Shown: one piece after another, positions 1-12,813 of the stretch
Layout of the letters: each line of letters begins with the position of its first letter
Numbering within the stretch: position 1 is the first letter of the stretch
Source: Serpula lacrymans var. lacrymans S7.9
Lineage: Eukaryota > Basidiomycota > Agaricomycetes > Boletales > Serpulaceae
NCBI RefSeq assembly: GCF_000218685.1
Contig: NW_006763297.1
Location: forward strand, 1,980,912 to 2,044,911
DNA length: 64,000 nt
Reading direction: 5' to 3'
The notes under the pieces: model-generated
Database searches by the model: none
Told to the model about the DNA's origin: nothing
Seen by the model: only the letters and a program-made list of their open reading frames with translations
Made by a program: the position numbers and the translations under genes

Positions 1-2778
<2,778 letters not shown>

Positions 2779-3022
2779 CGTGGTGGTCTCGTGTCAAGAG
2801 GGATGTATTGGGGAGGGGGTGTTCTGATTTGGACTTTGGGATAGGCCAAGGTCACGGTGTTTTGCTTACGCGAAAAAAAGGCGCGGTGTGGCGCGTCGCT
2901 GCCTCGTTTTCAGAGCGCGGCTGAGAGTGGCTACGTGACATAGTGACAAGAACAGGAAGAGGACAAAGAGTTTGCGTATAATGAGAAGAGAAAGTCTATG
3001 ATTAAGTGAACGACGAGTATGT

Positions 3023-3986
3023 CTACAGTTTGACAGCGGTGTGGATACATGCGATGCCTCCCCAGAGATCAGTCCATGCACCACCGTCGCGATCACCCCC
3101 GGTAGCGAACCCTGCCTCTCGTATCATCTGAGCAAAGACGGGCTGAGAGGGGAATTTGCGAATGGACTCTACGAGGTACTGATAGGACTCGCGGTCGCCT
3201 GCGAGGATGGTGCCCATGAGAGGTATGATGGAGAAGGAATACTGGTCGTATAGGCTGAATGGACCTAATGAGCGCGAAAGACAGGTGCAGAACGCTGTGT
3301 GGACTCACGTGCTGAAGAGAGGGTTGTTCACCTTGCTGAACTCAAGACAGGCAAAGGTTGCGCCTGGTTTGAGGACGCGGTGGGCTTCTTTGAGGACAGC
3401 GGGGATGGAGGTGCAGTTGCGTATGCCGAATGCGATGGTGTAGAGGTCGTAGGAGTCGTCTTTGAAGAGGGAGTGGGGCATGTCCTGTGCATTTGCCTCG
3501 TGGAAGGAGACCTGGGGAGCTAAAAGGAGTGAGTGCAAGGGTCGGTGGAGTGAGAGGGGACGCACTGTTGTGATACATGGTCTTTTTGAACCTGGTGAAG
3601 CCCTCTTTGAGCATGTGGGCATTGATGTCGAGGACGTCGACGGTGGTCTCTCTGTCTGCGTAGGACTCGCGTGCGTGGTCGAGGATGCGGAGGGCGATGT
3701 CGCCTGTGCCCCCTGCGACGTCTATGCAGCGAAGGGGGCCCTTGCGACCCGGTTTTAGGGTGGACACGAAGGCGTCTTTCCAGAGCCTGTGGACGCCGAG
3801 GGAGGAGGCGTCGTTCATGAGGTCGTAGGAGGAGGCGACGGAGTCAAAGACATGTTTGACGAGGGATTCCTTTGACTCTTCTGGTATTGTTTTGAAGCCA
3901 AAGGAGGTTGTGCGGTGTTGGGAGTGGATGTGTCGAGATGGGACGAGGGGACGAGCTCTGGCGAGGGAGCGAGGGAGGGAGAGCAT
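3023..3986 (-). CDS. COQ5: Ubiquinone biosynthesis C-methyltransferase COQ5, mitochondrial
   Basis: COQ5 is the SAM-dependent C-methyltransferase of coenzyme Q synthesis in the mitochondrial matrix. Three exons are visible. The first starts with an Arg/Ser-rich presequence (MLSLPRSLARARPLVPSRHI), followed by FGFKTIPEESKESLVKHVFD and the SAM-binding motif DVAGGTGDIALR. The second has the UbiE/COQ5 signatures AFGIRNCTSIPAVLKEAHRV and LKPGATFACLEFSKVNNPLF. The third has YDQYSFSIIPLMGTILAGDR, SYQYLVESIRKFP and a C-terminal GGIACIHTAVKL. The length, about 290 residues, fits the family. The gene ends about 245 bases before the cullin-1 start and runs in the same direction. It diverges from the membrane-protein gene at 4319 across a triplet microsatellite. 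Confidence 0.95.
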
Positions 3987-4049
3987 GGTGGGAGGAGAGG
4001 GACGGGCCGGGCCGGTGGTTGTGCTGCAGCGATGCTATTTACGCGAGAG

Positions 4050-4265
4050 GGAGTAGTGAGGAGTGGTAGTGTGGTAGTGGTAGTGGTAGTGGTAGTAGTA
4101 GTAGTGGTAGTGTGGTAGTGGTAGTAGTAGTGTGGTAGTGTGGTAGTAGTCGTCGTAGTAGTAGCGTGGTAGTAGTAGCGTGGTAGTCGTCGTCGTCGTA
4201 GTAGCGTGGTAGTAGTCGTAGTAGTCGTCGTCGTCGTCGTCGTAGTAGTAGTAGCGTGGTAGTAG
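4050..4265. repeat. GTA/GTG/GTC triplet microsatellite between divergent genes
   Basis: About 215 bases consist almost only of gtg, gta and gtc triplets (gtggtagtggtagtagtag and variants, with cgtcgtcgt runs near 4230). The array fills most of the 332-bp space between the COQ5 start (3986, minus) and the start of the next gene (4319, plus). It therefore lies in the shared promoter or 5' UTR of both genes. It is strand-asymmetric: the plus strand has almost no C outside the gtc units. Confidence 0.9.
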
Positions 4266-4318
4266 TCAGTCAGTTACTAGCAGTGTCTCCCTTTCGCTGA
4301 CTCCTGGTGAGCCAAGCC

Positions 4319-6610
4319 ATGTCCCGCACCACGCGCACGGTCGCCCCCTCGCCGACACCCAACGAGGTCGTCATCAGCCTCTCCACCCTCCTCACCGTCT
4401 CAGACTACCGCGCCTTCTACCCACACACCCCCATCACCTCCTTCCGCCCCGTCTACTTCGCCCTTGACGATGGCTCCCTCGTCGCACCCCCCTTCATACA
4501 CGACCTCCAGTCCTCCAGCATCTCCCTCCTCTTCATCGGCTGTCTCTTCACCATCTTCCTCCGCAACATCCTCACCTCTCTCTCCTTCATCACAGGCGGA
4601 AACGTAAAGAAGAAAGCCCTCCTCTATACTCTCGTCGCCAGTCAGCTCCTCGCCCTTCCTTCCTTCATTCCCAGGATAGTCGCCCAGTTCGATAGATCCC
4701 CCCAGTTGCGGCTCTGGCAGTCCCCTCCCTCCTTCTCTCTCTCTCTATCCTCACCCTCCCAACCACAGAATCGTTCGCATCGCTTCGGCCTCGGCGGGCA
4801 TCTCCCCTCTCCCTCCTCGGCAGTCTCTCTATCACCCCCTCGCAATTAGCCCCTGACACACCCACAGATGACTGCCATTCTAGGCGTAAAGGCCTACAAG
4901 TGTCTAGACAACGCCCGTTTCGTCCTCCTCGTCCTCATCCTCATCAGAACGGCAGCTACTGCACTACTCATCACAGATACCGTCACAATGCGCACTTATC
5001 GAACTCTATCAGGTTCGTACCTACCCCCTCAACCATCTCCTACTGACCATCCCAATAGGGCAATGCGCTCGACAATCAGATGGCTACACCCCGGTCTTTG
5101 TCATTCTCCTCTTCGTAGAATCTCTTTTCATTTGTTGCTGCTGTCAGTGCACATCAATCTCACCCTCACTACATGCTAATCCTTAATTTACCCCCAGTCC
5201 TATATGCCGTCTGGAAATCTCGCGGCTCATCCGCAGTCAGAGGACGCATCTCACTCCAACTATCTCTCCATGAAATCATGGACCGTCCACAGGACATCAT
5301 CCCCACCAAAGAAACCGTCGAACATGATCTGGCCAGTATCCAAAAATCACGCTCCCACTACACCTTCATGTCCGAGCCCCCCTCTCGATCGCTATCCCTC
5401 GCCCGCACAGAGACACGCACAAAATCCTTCATATCCGATGCCCGCAGCGTCCTCTCCACCGCTCGCACCAACCTGTCCCGATCGCGCAGCTGCAACACGA
5501 TAACGAACGAGGAGACCCTTCCCCTCCCCACTTCAGCGACCAGAAAGCTCGCTCCCCCCGAACAAGCCCCCAACCCCCAACGTCGACCGTCTACGATCAG
5601 GATATCAGAGGCCATGGAGCGGCGCTCCATGCACCGGCAGGTCCGTCCCACCCCACAGCGCCCTTCTTCTACCTTCAGTCGTCTCAGCCGATACATGCCC
5701 CGTATGGCGCTGTTCCGCGAAGTCATGCGAGACGAGGTTCGTTCTGGTTCATTTCGCGGGATGTGTCACTGACGATCGCAAACAGCTCTGTTACACCACG
5801 TTCATCACATCCACCACCGTCGCATCCGTCATCCTCAACGTCGTCGGCGTCAACTGCGAAAACACCCTCAGCTCTCTTTCATGGATGACACTAACCTGTA
5901 CGTACCCCCTCCACCTCAGCTAACCGTCACGGTCCTGAACCCTGCTTGCAGGGGGCATCATCTCGCTCTTGGTGATGCACAGTTTCGGCCGCGTGGTTCG
6001 CCGACACGAGCTCGAAGACGTACTGCAGAACCCTTCAGCGTGGTATCCCGTCCTCACCGACCGCCGAACCGCCGAGTTTCTCGGCCACCCGAGACCCCAC
6101 CTCCTCCGCTCCTCCTCCGTCTCCTTCGCGCCGCACACCAGAGCCCGCCGCGCCCTCCCCGCGCGCTACGACACCCTCACCGACTCTCTGTCCCAGCCGT
6201 CGCAGCCGCCCAACTTTCACCTGAGCAGGAAATCATGGTCATCCAAGGGAGGCGAAGACGCGCTCTCCGTCGTCGAATCCATCTCCTCCCTCTCCGCATC
6301 GTCCTCGTCGTCCGCGGACACGGACGCGCGCTCCCCCCTCGACTCCCTCGACTCGTTCGACTCGTACCTCCGGCCGCCTCCCCTCAACCAGCCCGTCATC
6401 CTGCCCTCGCCCGCCTTGGACCACTTCCCGACGTCGGGCCGCAACTCGCCTGCGCACGGCGATGGCGGGGGCGGGGGCGGCGATGATGACGAGGCGGGAG
6501 GGGGAGGGGGAGGGGGAAGGTGGGTCCCGGGTGAGTTGGATCTGGGGAGGTATTGGTGTGAGGGCGGAGAGGTGTTTGAGGTTTTTGGGCCGGTGAGGTC
6601 GGATACGTAG
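4319..6610 (+). CDS. Polytopic membrane protein with long low-complexity tail, unknown function
   Basis: I do not recognise a named family. The ATG at 4319 is the first in a frame that reads MSRTTRTVAPSPTPNEVVIS. Hydrophobic segments follow on separate exons: ISLLFIGCLFTIFLRNIL near 4525, ALLYTLVASQLLALPSFIPR near 4617, FVLLVLILIRTAATALLI near 4918, FVILLFVESLFICCC near 5098, ITSTTVASVILNVVGV near 5810 and GGIISLLVMHSFGR near 5951. This suggests about six or seven membrane spans. Between the later spans lies a cytosolic Ser/Arg/Thr-rich loop (5220-5735). The tail (6000-6610) is rich in Ser, Pro, Asp and glycine runs and ends GPVRSDT. Introns near 4720, 5018, 5150, 5740 and 5899 are inferred from GT/AG sites and frame continuity, and their exact limits are uncertain. 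The layout resembles lineage-specific seven-span fungal membrane proteins. Confidence 0.7.
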
Positions 6611-6870
6611 GACCCTTTGCTTCTTTCTGTCGTTCGTTCTTTCGTTCGTTCTTTCGTTCAACCTTTCGTTCGTCCACTTTGCGTTCCTTTTTACATCAAA
6701 ATGTAAACCTCGTGTTCCTGGGGGCATCTCGCGTATTCGTTGATTTGTGTTTTGTTATTCGTTGATTTGTTTTTTGTTATTCGTTTTTCGTTTTTCGTTT
6801 TTCGTTTATTTCTTTTATCTGTTTTTTGTTTTGTTTTTTCGTTTCTCGTCGCGCTCTCTTCGCGTTTTGT
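6611..6870. repeat. TTCG/TTTTTCG low-complexity 3' flank
   Basis: Directly after the stop of the membrane-protein gene, tandem cttt/cgttcgtt units run at about 6628-6680. They are followed by T-rich gtttttcgtttttcg units to about 6870. The sequence is strongly pyrimidine-rich on the plus strand. It is probably the 3' UTR or terminator area of the upstream gene, and no gene is supported here. Confidence 0.75.
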
Positions 6871-7125
6871 ACTACCGTAACTATGTCATTCGGACCGTAT
6901 GGCCAGCTTTCGTCCGCGTTTGGCGGGAGGGGGGGGGGTGTTCTTGGAATCGTTTAAAATGGATCGGTTCTCTCTCTTTCTGCTCCTGAGCTTGAGATGT
7001 GTGGGGCTCGTGAGCTGGGACTGGGAGGTGGTAATAGGACGACTCGGACGGGTGAAACGCTTGATTGATATAAGTGGGAGGGAGTAGAGACTCGAAGCAG
7101 CGATCACTCCCTCCCCTCCCCTCAA

Positions 7126-7918
7126 TGGTAACCAGCTCTCAGCTTAACAGTATCCAGCACTCCAACACCCGCGCCGCCAGGGATCGCACATCCGAGGGTC
7201 TGTCAGCCCCAGCCACTCGCGAAGCGAACATGCAAGTAGTCAGACAAATCGGTGCACTGCGGTAGCACTGCTACTGCCGTATTGGTATTGTTTCAGTAGC
7301 ATCAGTCCGCCCCTTTCCTCTCCATGTTCCCTCCATTGCCTGGGTTTGAACTGAGCAGAAAACACCCCACCCTAGACGACGGCCCGTCGCCCGGCTCGAC
7401 CGTCACCGTAATGTTCAGACACGGCGACGGCAGCGGGGTGTCGAAAGAACCCCTTCAGCCCCTTCAAGCCCGCCTCCGCCTCCTCCAGCGCCGCCCCGCC
7501 GCCGCGTCGGGCTGCTCCGTGTGCGTGAAGAGCGCGAGCTGGAGCGTGCAGCGGTGCAGGCGCCGGTGGGCGGCTGTCAGCTCCGGCCTGGCGCTCTCGT
7601 CGGACGGCGAAGGGAAGGGCGAGGCTGAGGCTGGGGTTGGGGGGGCAGGGTGGAGTAGGGTTCCCAGAAGAAGTGGGGCTGGGGCTGAGGAAAGATGGTT
7701 AGTTCACGTTGTTAGTGATGCGGCGGTGCGAGTGAATAGATAGAGCGAAAACAAAAACAAATTACAAAAACAAGACATATAAAATAAAATAAAAAAGACT
7801 TCCGCTCACGCACGTTTCCTACATTCTTGCGGCTTGCGCTGCTTGCCATTGGGGCTTGGCGTCCTACTCCAGCCTGGCCTGCAACCTCTGTCTCGTTTGG
7901 CAACTTTTTGGTACTCAT
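7126..7918. other. Unresolved small coding-like segments
   Basis: Two weak coding signals lie here. On the plus strand, 7126-7266 is a 46-codon ATG-started frame that ends QIGALR. On the minus strand, the ATG at 7916-7918 opens MSTKKLPNETEVAGQAGVG up to a possible GTGAGC donor near 7808. After a T-rich stretch with a TTTCCTCAG-type acceptor near 7690, GC-rich sequence has protein-like frames (ELTAAHRRLHRCTLQLALF near 7575, PCLNITVTVEPGDGPSSR near 7400). These lie in different frames, so one or two breaks would be needed to join them. It could be a decayed gene or an unannotated small gene. I recognise no family. Confidence 0.25.
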
Positions 7919-8113
7919 GATCGAGGTGTGAATTTCAAAGAGTTCAAGTTGGGGGCGGAGGGGGGTGTTAGTAACTTGATCAACGAGATACGACTGGCAT
8001 GATATATATACGCAAGTCGACCCTTTGTGTGCCTATTTGGTATCAGCACCAGACAGCATTATACGTCAATGTGCGTACCAGGCAGCACACTCACAGATAC
8101 TTCTTCGCGAACA

Positions 8114-8132
8114 CCCCCCCCCCCCCCCCCGG
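8114..8132. repeat. Poly-C homopolymer
   Basis: This is an uninterrupted run of about 18-19 C within a stretch lacking a supported gene. A homopolymer of this length is prone to sequencing and assembly error. Any frame crossing it, including the possible minus-strand coding segment beside it, should be treated with caution. Confidence 0.9.
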
Positions 8133-8149
8133 CACTTTCATTGAGTCCT

Positions 8150-8400
8150 TGGGGCGCAGCAGCTATACTGATACCGATTCGTCGCATGATGGCATCGTAG
8201 TACACAAGACAGGACACTAGCCAGAAGTCACGATTCTCGTCTTGAACCTCGATGAGGTAATCGAGCTGGGAAGGACATCTGCGGAAAAGTGCCGCGCCAA
8301 AACTGCTATTAGAGCTCTGAGCAGCTTTTTGCGCTCGGCTAATGTCGGACTTGACTGCAGATGGATGGGATACATCAGTTGGCTTCAGGATGTTTTTATC
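8150..8400 (-). other. Possible orphan coding segment (fragment)
   Basis: On the minus strand a frame of about 80 codons stays open and has protein-like composition, for example CPSQLDYLIEVQDENRDFW and LVSCLVYYDAIMRRIG. It has no start codon of its own, and it runs into the poly-C tract at 8114-8132. Possible intron signals flank its upstream side. I do not recognise a family. It may be the residue of a gene broken during the duplications that created the neighbouring cullin copies, or a chance frame. Confidence 0.2.
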
Positions 8401-8499
8401 ATCAGAGTAACAGAACTCACCCTACCATATACCGTTATCTGATTTGGCGTCAACTGCAATGATGGATTGAAGAAGCCATCGATGCAGTGATGACTAGAA

Positions 8500-8654
8500 C
8501 TGTAAAGTAAAAGACTCTCAGTCTTTCTGGTAAATGACTGATATATTAATCAAATGTACCTGTAAAGTAAAAGACTCTAAAGGAATGTGTAAGTATGAGT
8601 TTTAACTGCAATAATAGTGTTTACTGTACCTCAGTCTTTCTGGTAAATGACTGA
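8500..8654 (+). repeat. Two interleaved direct-repeat pairs
   Basis: The 19-mer starting ctgtaaagtaaaagac occurs at 8500-8518 and 8560-8578. A 25-mer starting ctcagtctttctgg and ending atgactga occurs at 8517-8541 and 8630-8654. In the first unit the two overlap by two bases; in the second they are 51 bases apart. This looks like a local duplication followed by an insertion or deletion. No coding role is apparent. Confidence 0.8.
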
Positions 8655-9055
8655 GGTGTCTAAGGTAGGATGAGTGCGCTTTTCTGTATCCTAATTAGGA
8701 AACTTATGCAATCCATCAGAATGTCGGAATAGTTGAATGAAAGTGACTGCAAGAATGAAGAATCTATTGTAATGTATATAATATGCCAACAGTTGAATTG
8801 ATTAAACGACCTGTAGAATTTTCCATCATCAACTCAGATCATCCATGTGCTTTCACCAGCTCAATTGTAACTCTTTTTTCTTCTCATACAAAATATATCT
8901 TCATTGTTATTGTATACATGGCTCATCGTGAAACTTGGCTGCGAGCGATTATCCAAGACAGGGAAACTAGGCATGATGGAAGGACTTCACCACTAGTGGT
9001 CCGACCAAAAGCGGCAGACCTCAACTCATATGATCAATTCCTCCTCCCATCATTC

Positions 9056-10667
9056 TCATAGGCTCACAGACTGATCCACATCCCTCGGGTTCGTATTAGA
9101 GCGAGGCGTGGGCTCGGACGCATCAAGGTCGACAATATTTTGTGAGAGCATACGCTCATAAGAAGCGTGCACGTGAGACTTGTCTTCTACATATCTAAAC
9201 AGCACAAGCTAACGACAAAACATCAATAACGGTCGACTCCTCCAATAGGTTATCCAATACACGAACGTACCAGGCGAGTTGTAATTTCTCTCGTAGGTGC
9301 CTTTTCAAAGTCTTTACTCGCTCGCTCGAGATCATCGGCATACTGCACAAGCATTTCAGACGACTTCGAAGAGGAAACGCCTATCGCCGTATTCCCGTTC
9401 ACCACATCACTGCAAGCTTTGTCAAGGATAGCCATGAAGCCTGCTTCACCCCCGAATTTGTTCGTTATGACTTCCATATTCTTCTGACGAACGTCCAGTA
9501 ATGTGTCAACGAACTTCTTCGAATCTAGGCTGCCACCGGTAGCCCCCTCTGACAGCGCAGACACAAAGGCCTTCTTCAGGCGCCGTTCGAACGTATCTCG
9601 CACGCACTCCAAACCCTTGGAAAAAAAGAGTGTAGGAGCGCTGCAAGTCATCGTCTCTACCATCCTGCATGAGTGTCGAGGTGTTTTGGATATGAGCCAT
9701 GAAGATCTGTTCACATCTCTCGACGAGAAGCTTGCGAGTTTCGTGGTTCATATACCGATCCACTCGATCTCCTTCATCCCGAAGCCGATCCTCTAACCAT
9801 TTGAGATACTCCGAGACATTGCAAACCTTGCTGATAGCGTTGGCGATTGACGTGTAATATATTTCTGTGGCGTCCAGGAAGGGCGTCTCAAAGAGCTCTT
9901 TGTAAACTTCGAGGTTTGTGTTTGGCGAGTATTTTTCAGGATAGCCCACCGGATGCTAACGAATCCGTGATCGTCTTGATAGAGCTTGTATCGACCTTCA
10001 AACCTTCCCTCTCGTCTCGGCTGAGGTGGATAAGGGTTCCGACCAACTTCCGATGTTGAGGAATGAGGAAATGAGTCTTCCATTGCACTAGTGCAAGCTA
10101 TCAAAGCAAGTTTATCTCAAGGGCTACGAGTTCAGGCAAAAAGTGATACCACCCTGCCATCAATTGGGTAGATGTGTTTATTCCCTTCACCTTATTTTCA
10201 CCCTCTCACCCCAATGGCGGGTTGAAGTTATGCAAAAGTTACGACTGGCAGTGAGTGCACAGGATGCATATTGGGTCCAATGTGCAACATAAAACTGTAA
10301 CCAGTTCCTGCCCTTGTAAGTCACTGGATTGCTGGAGATATGACAGTCAATCGAAGTTTGACAAAAAGAATGATCACTGACATCTTTCAATTCAGATACA
10401 TATGTTTCGTAGTACATGGATATGCTTTTATACAAACGATCTGTCGCTATATGAAATGAGGAAGATGCACATTGAAAGATTGTCCAATTACTCGGGTCTT
10501 AAGTTACACACCACCGAGTACATGGACATGTATTTCGCATAGTTGCTAGCTTGAAAACCAAGTGAGATGATCTCGTCTAAGCCCTCTTTCAGAAATGCCC
10601 ATGCCGTTGCGAAATCCGCCTTTGCGTCAGGCATGGCCATCGAGCGCTGCAAAGCTGAACTCGCCAT
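9056..10667 (-). pseudogene. Cullin-like paralogue, truncated and frame-broken
   Basis: The minus strand carries a diverged cullin. The ATG at 10665-10667 opens MASSALQRSMAMPDAKADFA, and the SKP1-contact helix YAKYMSMYSV follows. Later blocks are YKSISMYYETYVSELKD (near 10400), FYVAHWTQYAS (10265), LALVQWKTHFLIPQHRKL (10085), NLEVYKELFETPFLDATEIY (9915), EDRLRDEGDRVDRYMNHETR (9770) and LFRYVEDKSHVHASYERM (9190). It stops at 9056-9058, just inside the cullin homology region, so the RBX1-binding and neddylation parts are absent. Introns match those of cullin-1. Three frame breaks are seen when compared with cullin-1: near 10300, near 9950 (one extra base) and in a run of seven Ts near 9613. The NYC segment of the first helix is also missing. 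It is most simply a decayed tandem duplicate. Confidence 0.8.
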
Positions 10668-11170
10668 GACGGTCTATGTGGAGCGAGGTCAATATGTCCA
10701 GTCAGCTCAGCAAAGAACGTGGTCTATATTCGTGTAAGCTGGGCGCTCATGATAGAAGCAGCATAGGCGCCATCATTTGCCGATTCCTAGAAAAGGCTAT
10801 CTTCCTGTGAGAAAGTCGACATCGAAGAGATAAGTAGTTTCCTAGCTTGGTTAGGAAACATATAATTGACTGGTTTGTGTGCAAATCTCGCTTTTTAAAC
10901 TGGGCAGGAGGCGACCCATCAAGAGCCAGATAGTGATTTGAATCCGAAGACGTTCTGCTTCCGGTACATAAATCTAAAGGGTTGCACCATAGACCTTACG
11001 CTTATGCTTCACTGCCGTCCTCTGCACTTCAATTCCCACACAAGCACCAGCCAAGAAAATCAAGGTTGCCATGAGCTAGATTGCAAATTTGAGGAGGTGA
11101 GCTCTGAAAGAACCATAGGATCATACATAAGATTAAAAAAGCAGCCCATTTGTCTTCTGATTCATAATGA

Positions 11171-12236
11171 CTATGCGGAGCCCTTCACGCTGAGGATCAG
11201 CTCGCATGTTTCGATGAGGGGCTCGCGAGTTTCCGTATTCAGATATTGTTCCACCCGTTTTTCCTCGTCACGAAGCCGTTCCTCTACCCATTTGAGATAC
11301 TCTGCGTCACTGCGTTCCTTTCGTACAACATCAGATTTTCGTGCGTAGTATTGCTCTGTAGCTTCTAGGAAAGGAACCTCAAATAATTCCGTGTAAACGT
11401 CGAGGTCAGTCTTGCTAGAATCCTTTTGATTGATCCCAACAGTTGTCATTGAGTCGATGACCTTCTTGATAAGGCCATTATCGACCTGTCCGCTTTCTCT
11501 ATCGACCTCGATGAGATGGAGGAGGGTTGGGATTAACTGCTGTTGTTGAGGTATGAGAAAATGTGACTTCCACTGTACCAGCGCAAGCTGTGGATATGTG
11601 CATCATCTTCAGTATAACGAGTGAGGTGGCGGGTGTATGACACAGACCAAGTTAATCGGGTAGAAAGATTCCCTCGACTCTTCGGGCACTATGTCAGACT
11701 TGTGAGCGTTTTTCATTCGCCGCCTTTTTGCGTCCATGTCTGGTTTGACCAGTTGATTCAATTTTGAGAAAATGTTATTGACACGGGGGATACGAGATGT
11801 ATAGTTGCTCCATTGTGCGACATAATATTGTAACAATTCTTCTCCTTGTAGGGCATCGGATTGCTGGAGATGATGGTCAGCCAGTTGCATGGTCGACACC
11901 AAGCTTGTGCACTAACGTTTCTCAACTCTGATACGTAGTTACCATAATACGTGCTCAATCGATGGTATAAGTCCAAAAATGTGCGCACTTTATTCTGCGC
12001 TGTGCAAGATACTAGTTAGCTTATTCCATTAAACGTCTCTGCAGTTACTCACGTTGATCCTCTGAGAGAACACCTTGAGAAACATCGGGTACAACCCTTG
12101 ATGCCAAGCAATAATTGTATGCAGTCGAGTATAGAGACATGTTCTTCTGGAAGGACATGTCAACACCTGACATGATGTCGTCCAGGCCCTCCTTCAGATA
12201 AGACCATATAGTGCTGGGATCCGAGCGAGGGTCCAT
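11171..12236 (-). CDS. Short cullin-like protein with N-terminal cullin repeats only
   Basis: Four exons join without frame breaks into about 299 residues. Exon 1 (ATG 12234-12236) reads MDPRSDPSTIWSYLKEGLDD and contains the SKP1-contact helix NMSLYSTAYNYC. Exon 2 has FLDLYHRLSTYYGNYVSELR, exon 3 QSDALQGEELLQYYVAQW, and exon 4 LALVQWKSHFLIPQ, DVYTELFEVPFLEATEQYY and EERLRDEEKRVEQYLNTETR. It then ends CELILSVKGSA and stop at 11171. Splice positions equal those of cullin-1 at 1-2778, so it arose by DNA duplication. Only the first part of the N-terminal domain is present; the homology region that binds RBX1 and receives NEDD8 is missing. If expressed it could bind SKP1/F-box units without ligase activity (inference). 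It could also be an unexpressed relic. Confidence 0.7.
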
Positions 12237-12813
12237 GATAAGAGGCGCCGTATAGTATAGCGCGACTCGCAGTGACAGAGTATATATAACCCGAGCCCAA
12301 AACTTTATATGCTTCGATGTAACACAAGCTGAGTTCAGAGAGACAGGCCGGCCCATGAAAAGCTAAACTGAATACGTAGACATAGCATCCCCTGATTGAT
12401 ACATCCATCAACTGTAACGGCGATGCAAAACATAGCACTGCTTACTGTTTCCGTTAGATCGAATCGTGATGAAGAAACTGTCCATCAGCGCAGTTTGTGT
12501 AGTTGTCCCACCACTATATAGTACTGGCCAATAAGCTGGTTTGGATTCATCCGTCGAACCGCGAAGTGCCGAATAACGCAGCAGATGACTGGAGTAGACT
12601 GAAGTTGCAGTTGCAAACTAGACCTAGACTAGCACTATAAAGCAGCATGGACTATCACTGTGAAGTGTTTGTTTTGGATCTTAGTAGTATACATCATGTA
12701 CTTCGTGGTCAAACAGTGGACCGTGGGGAAAATTTTTAACGACGATATGATTATTGCTGCTGGCTTTCCAGAGTACCACCAAACGCAGATCTTGGACTTC
12801 AAATTGGCGGATA
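12237..12813. other. Intergenic, no gene seen
   Basis: This is the divergent space between the short cullin-like gene (minus) and FCF2 (plus). Short frames exist on both strands, but none has recognisable motifs or consistent splice signals. It presumably holds both promoters. Confidence 0.6.

Noticed and set aside
5881..6727. Overlapping Arg/Pro-rich frames on both strands
   Set aside because: They are shadows of the GC-rich low-complexity tail of the membrane-protein gene.
8500..8654. CRISPR-like array
   Set aside because: There are only two copies of each of two different repeats with unequal spacing, in a eukaryotic genome.
10938..11348. Plus-strand frame opposite the short cullin
   Set aside because: It is antisense to conserved cullin exon 4 and has no recognisable content.
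9056..12236. Retrocopy origin of the extra cullins
   Set aside because: Introns are kept at the same positions as in cullin-1, so these are DNA-level duplicates.
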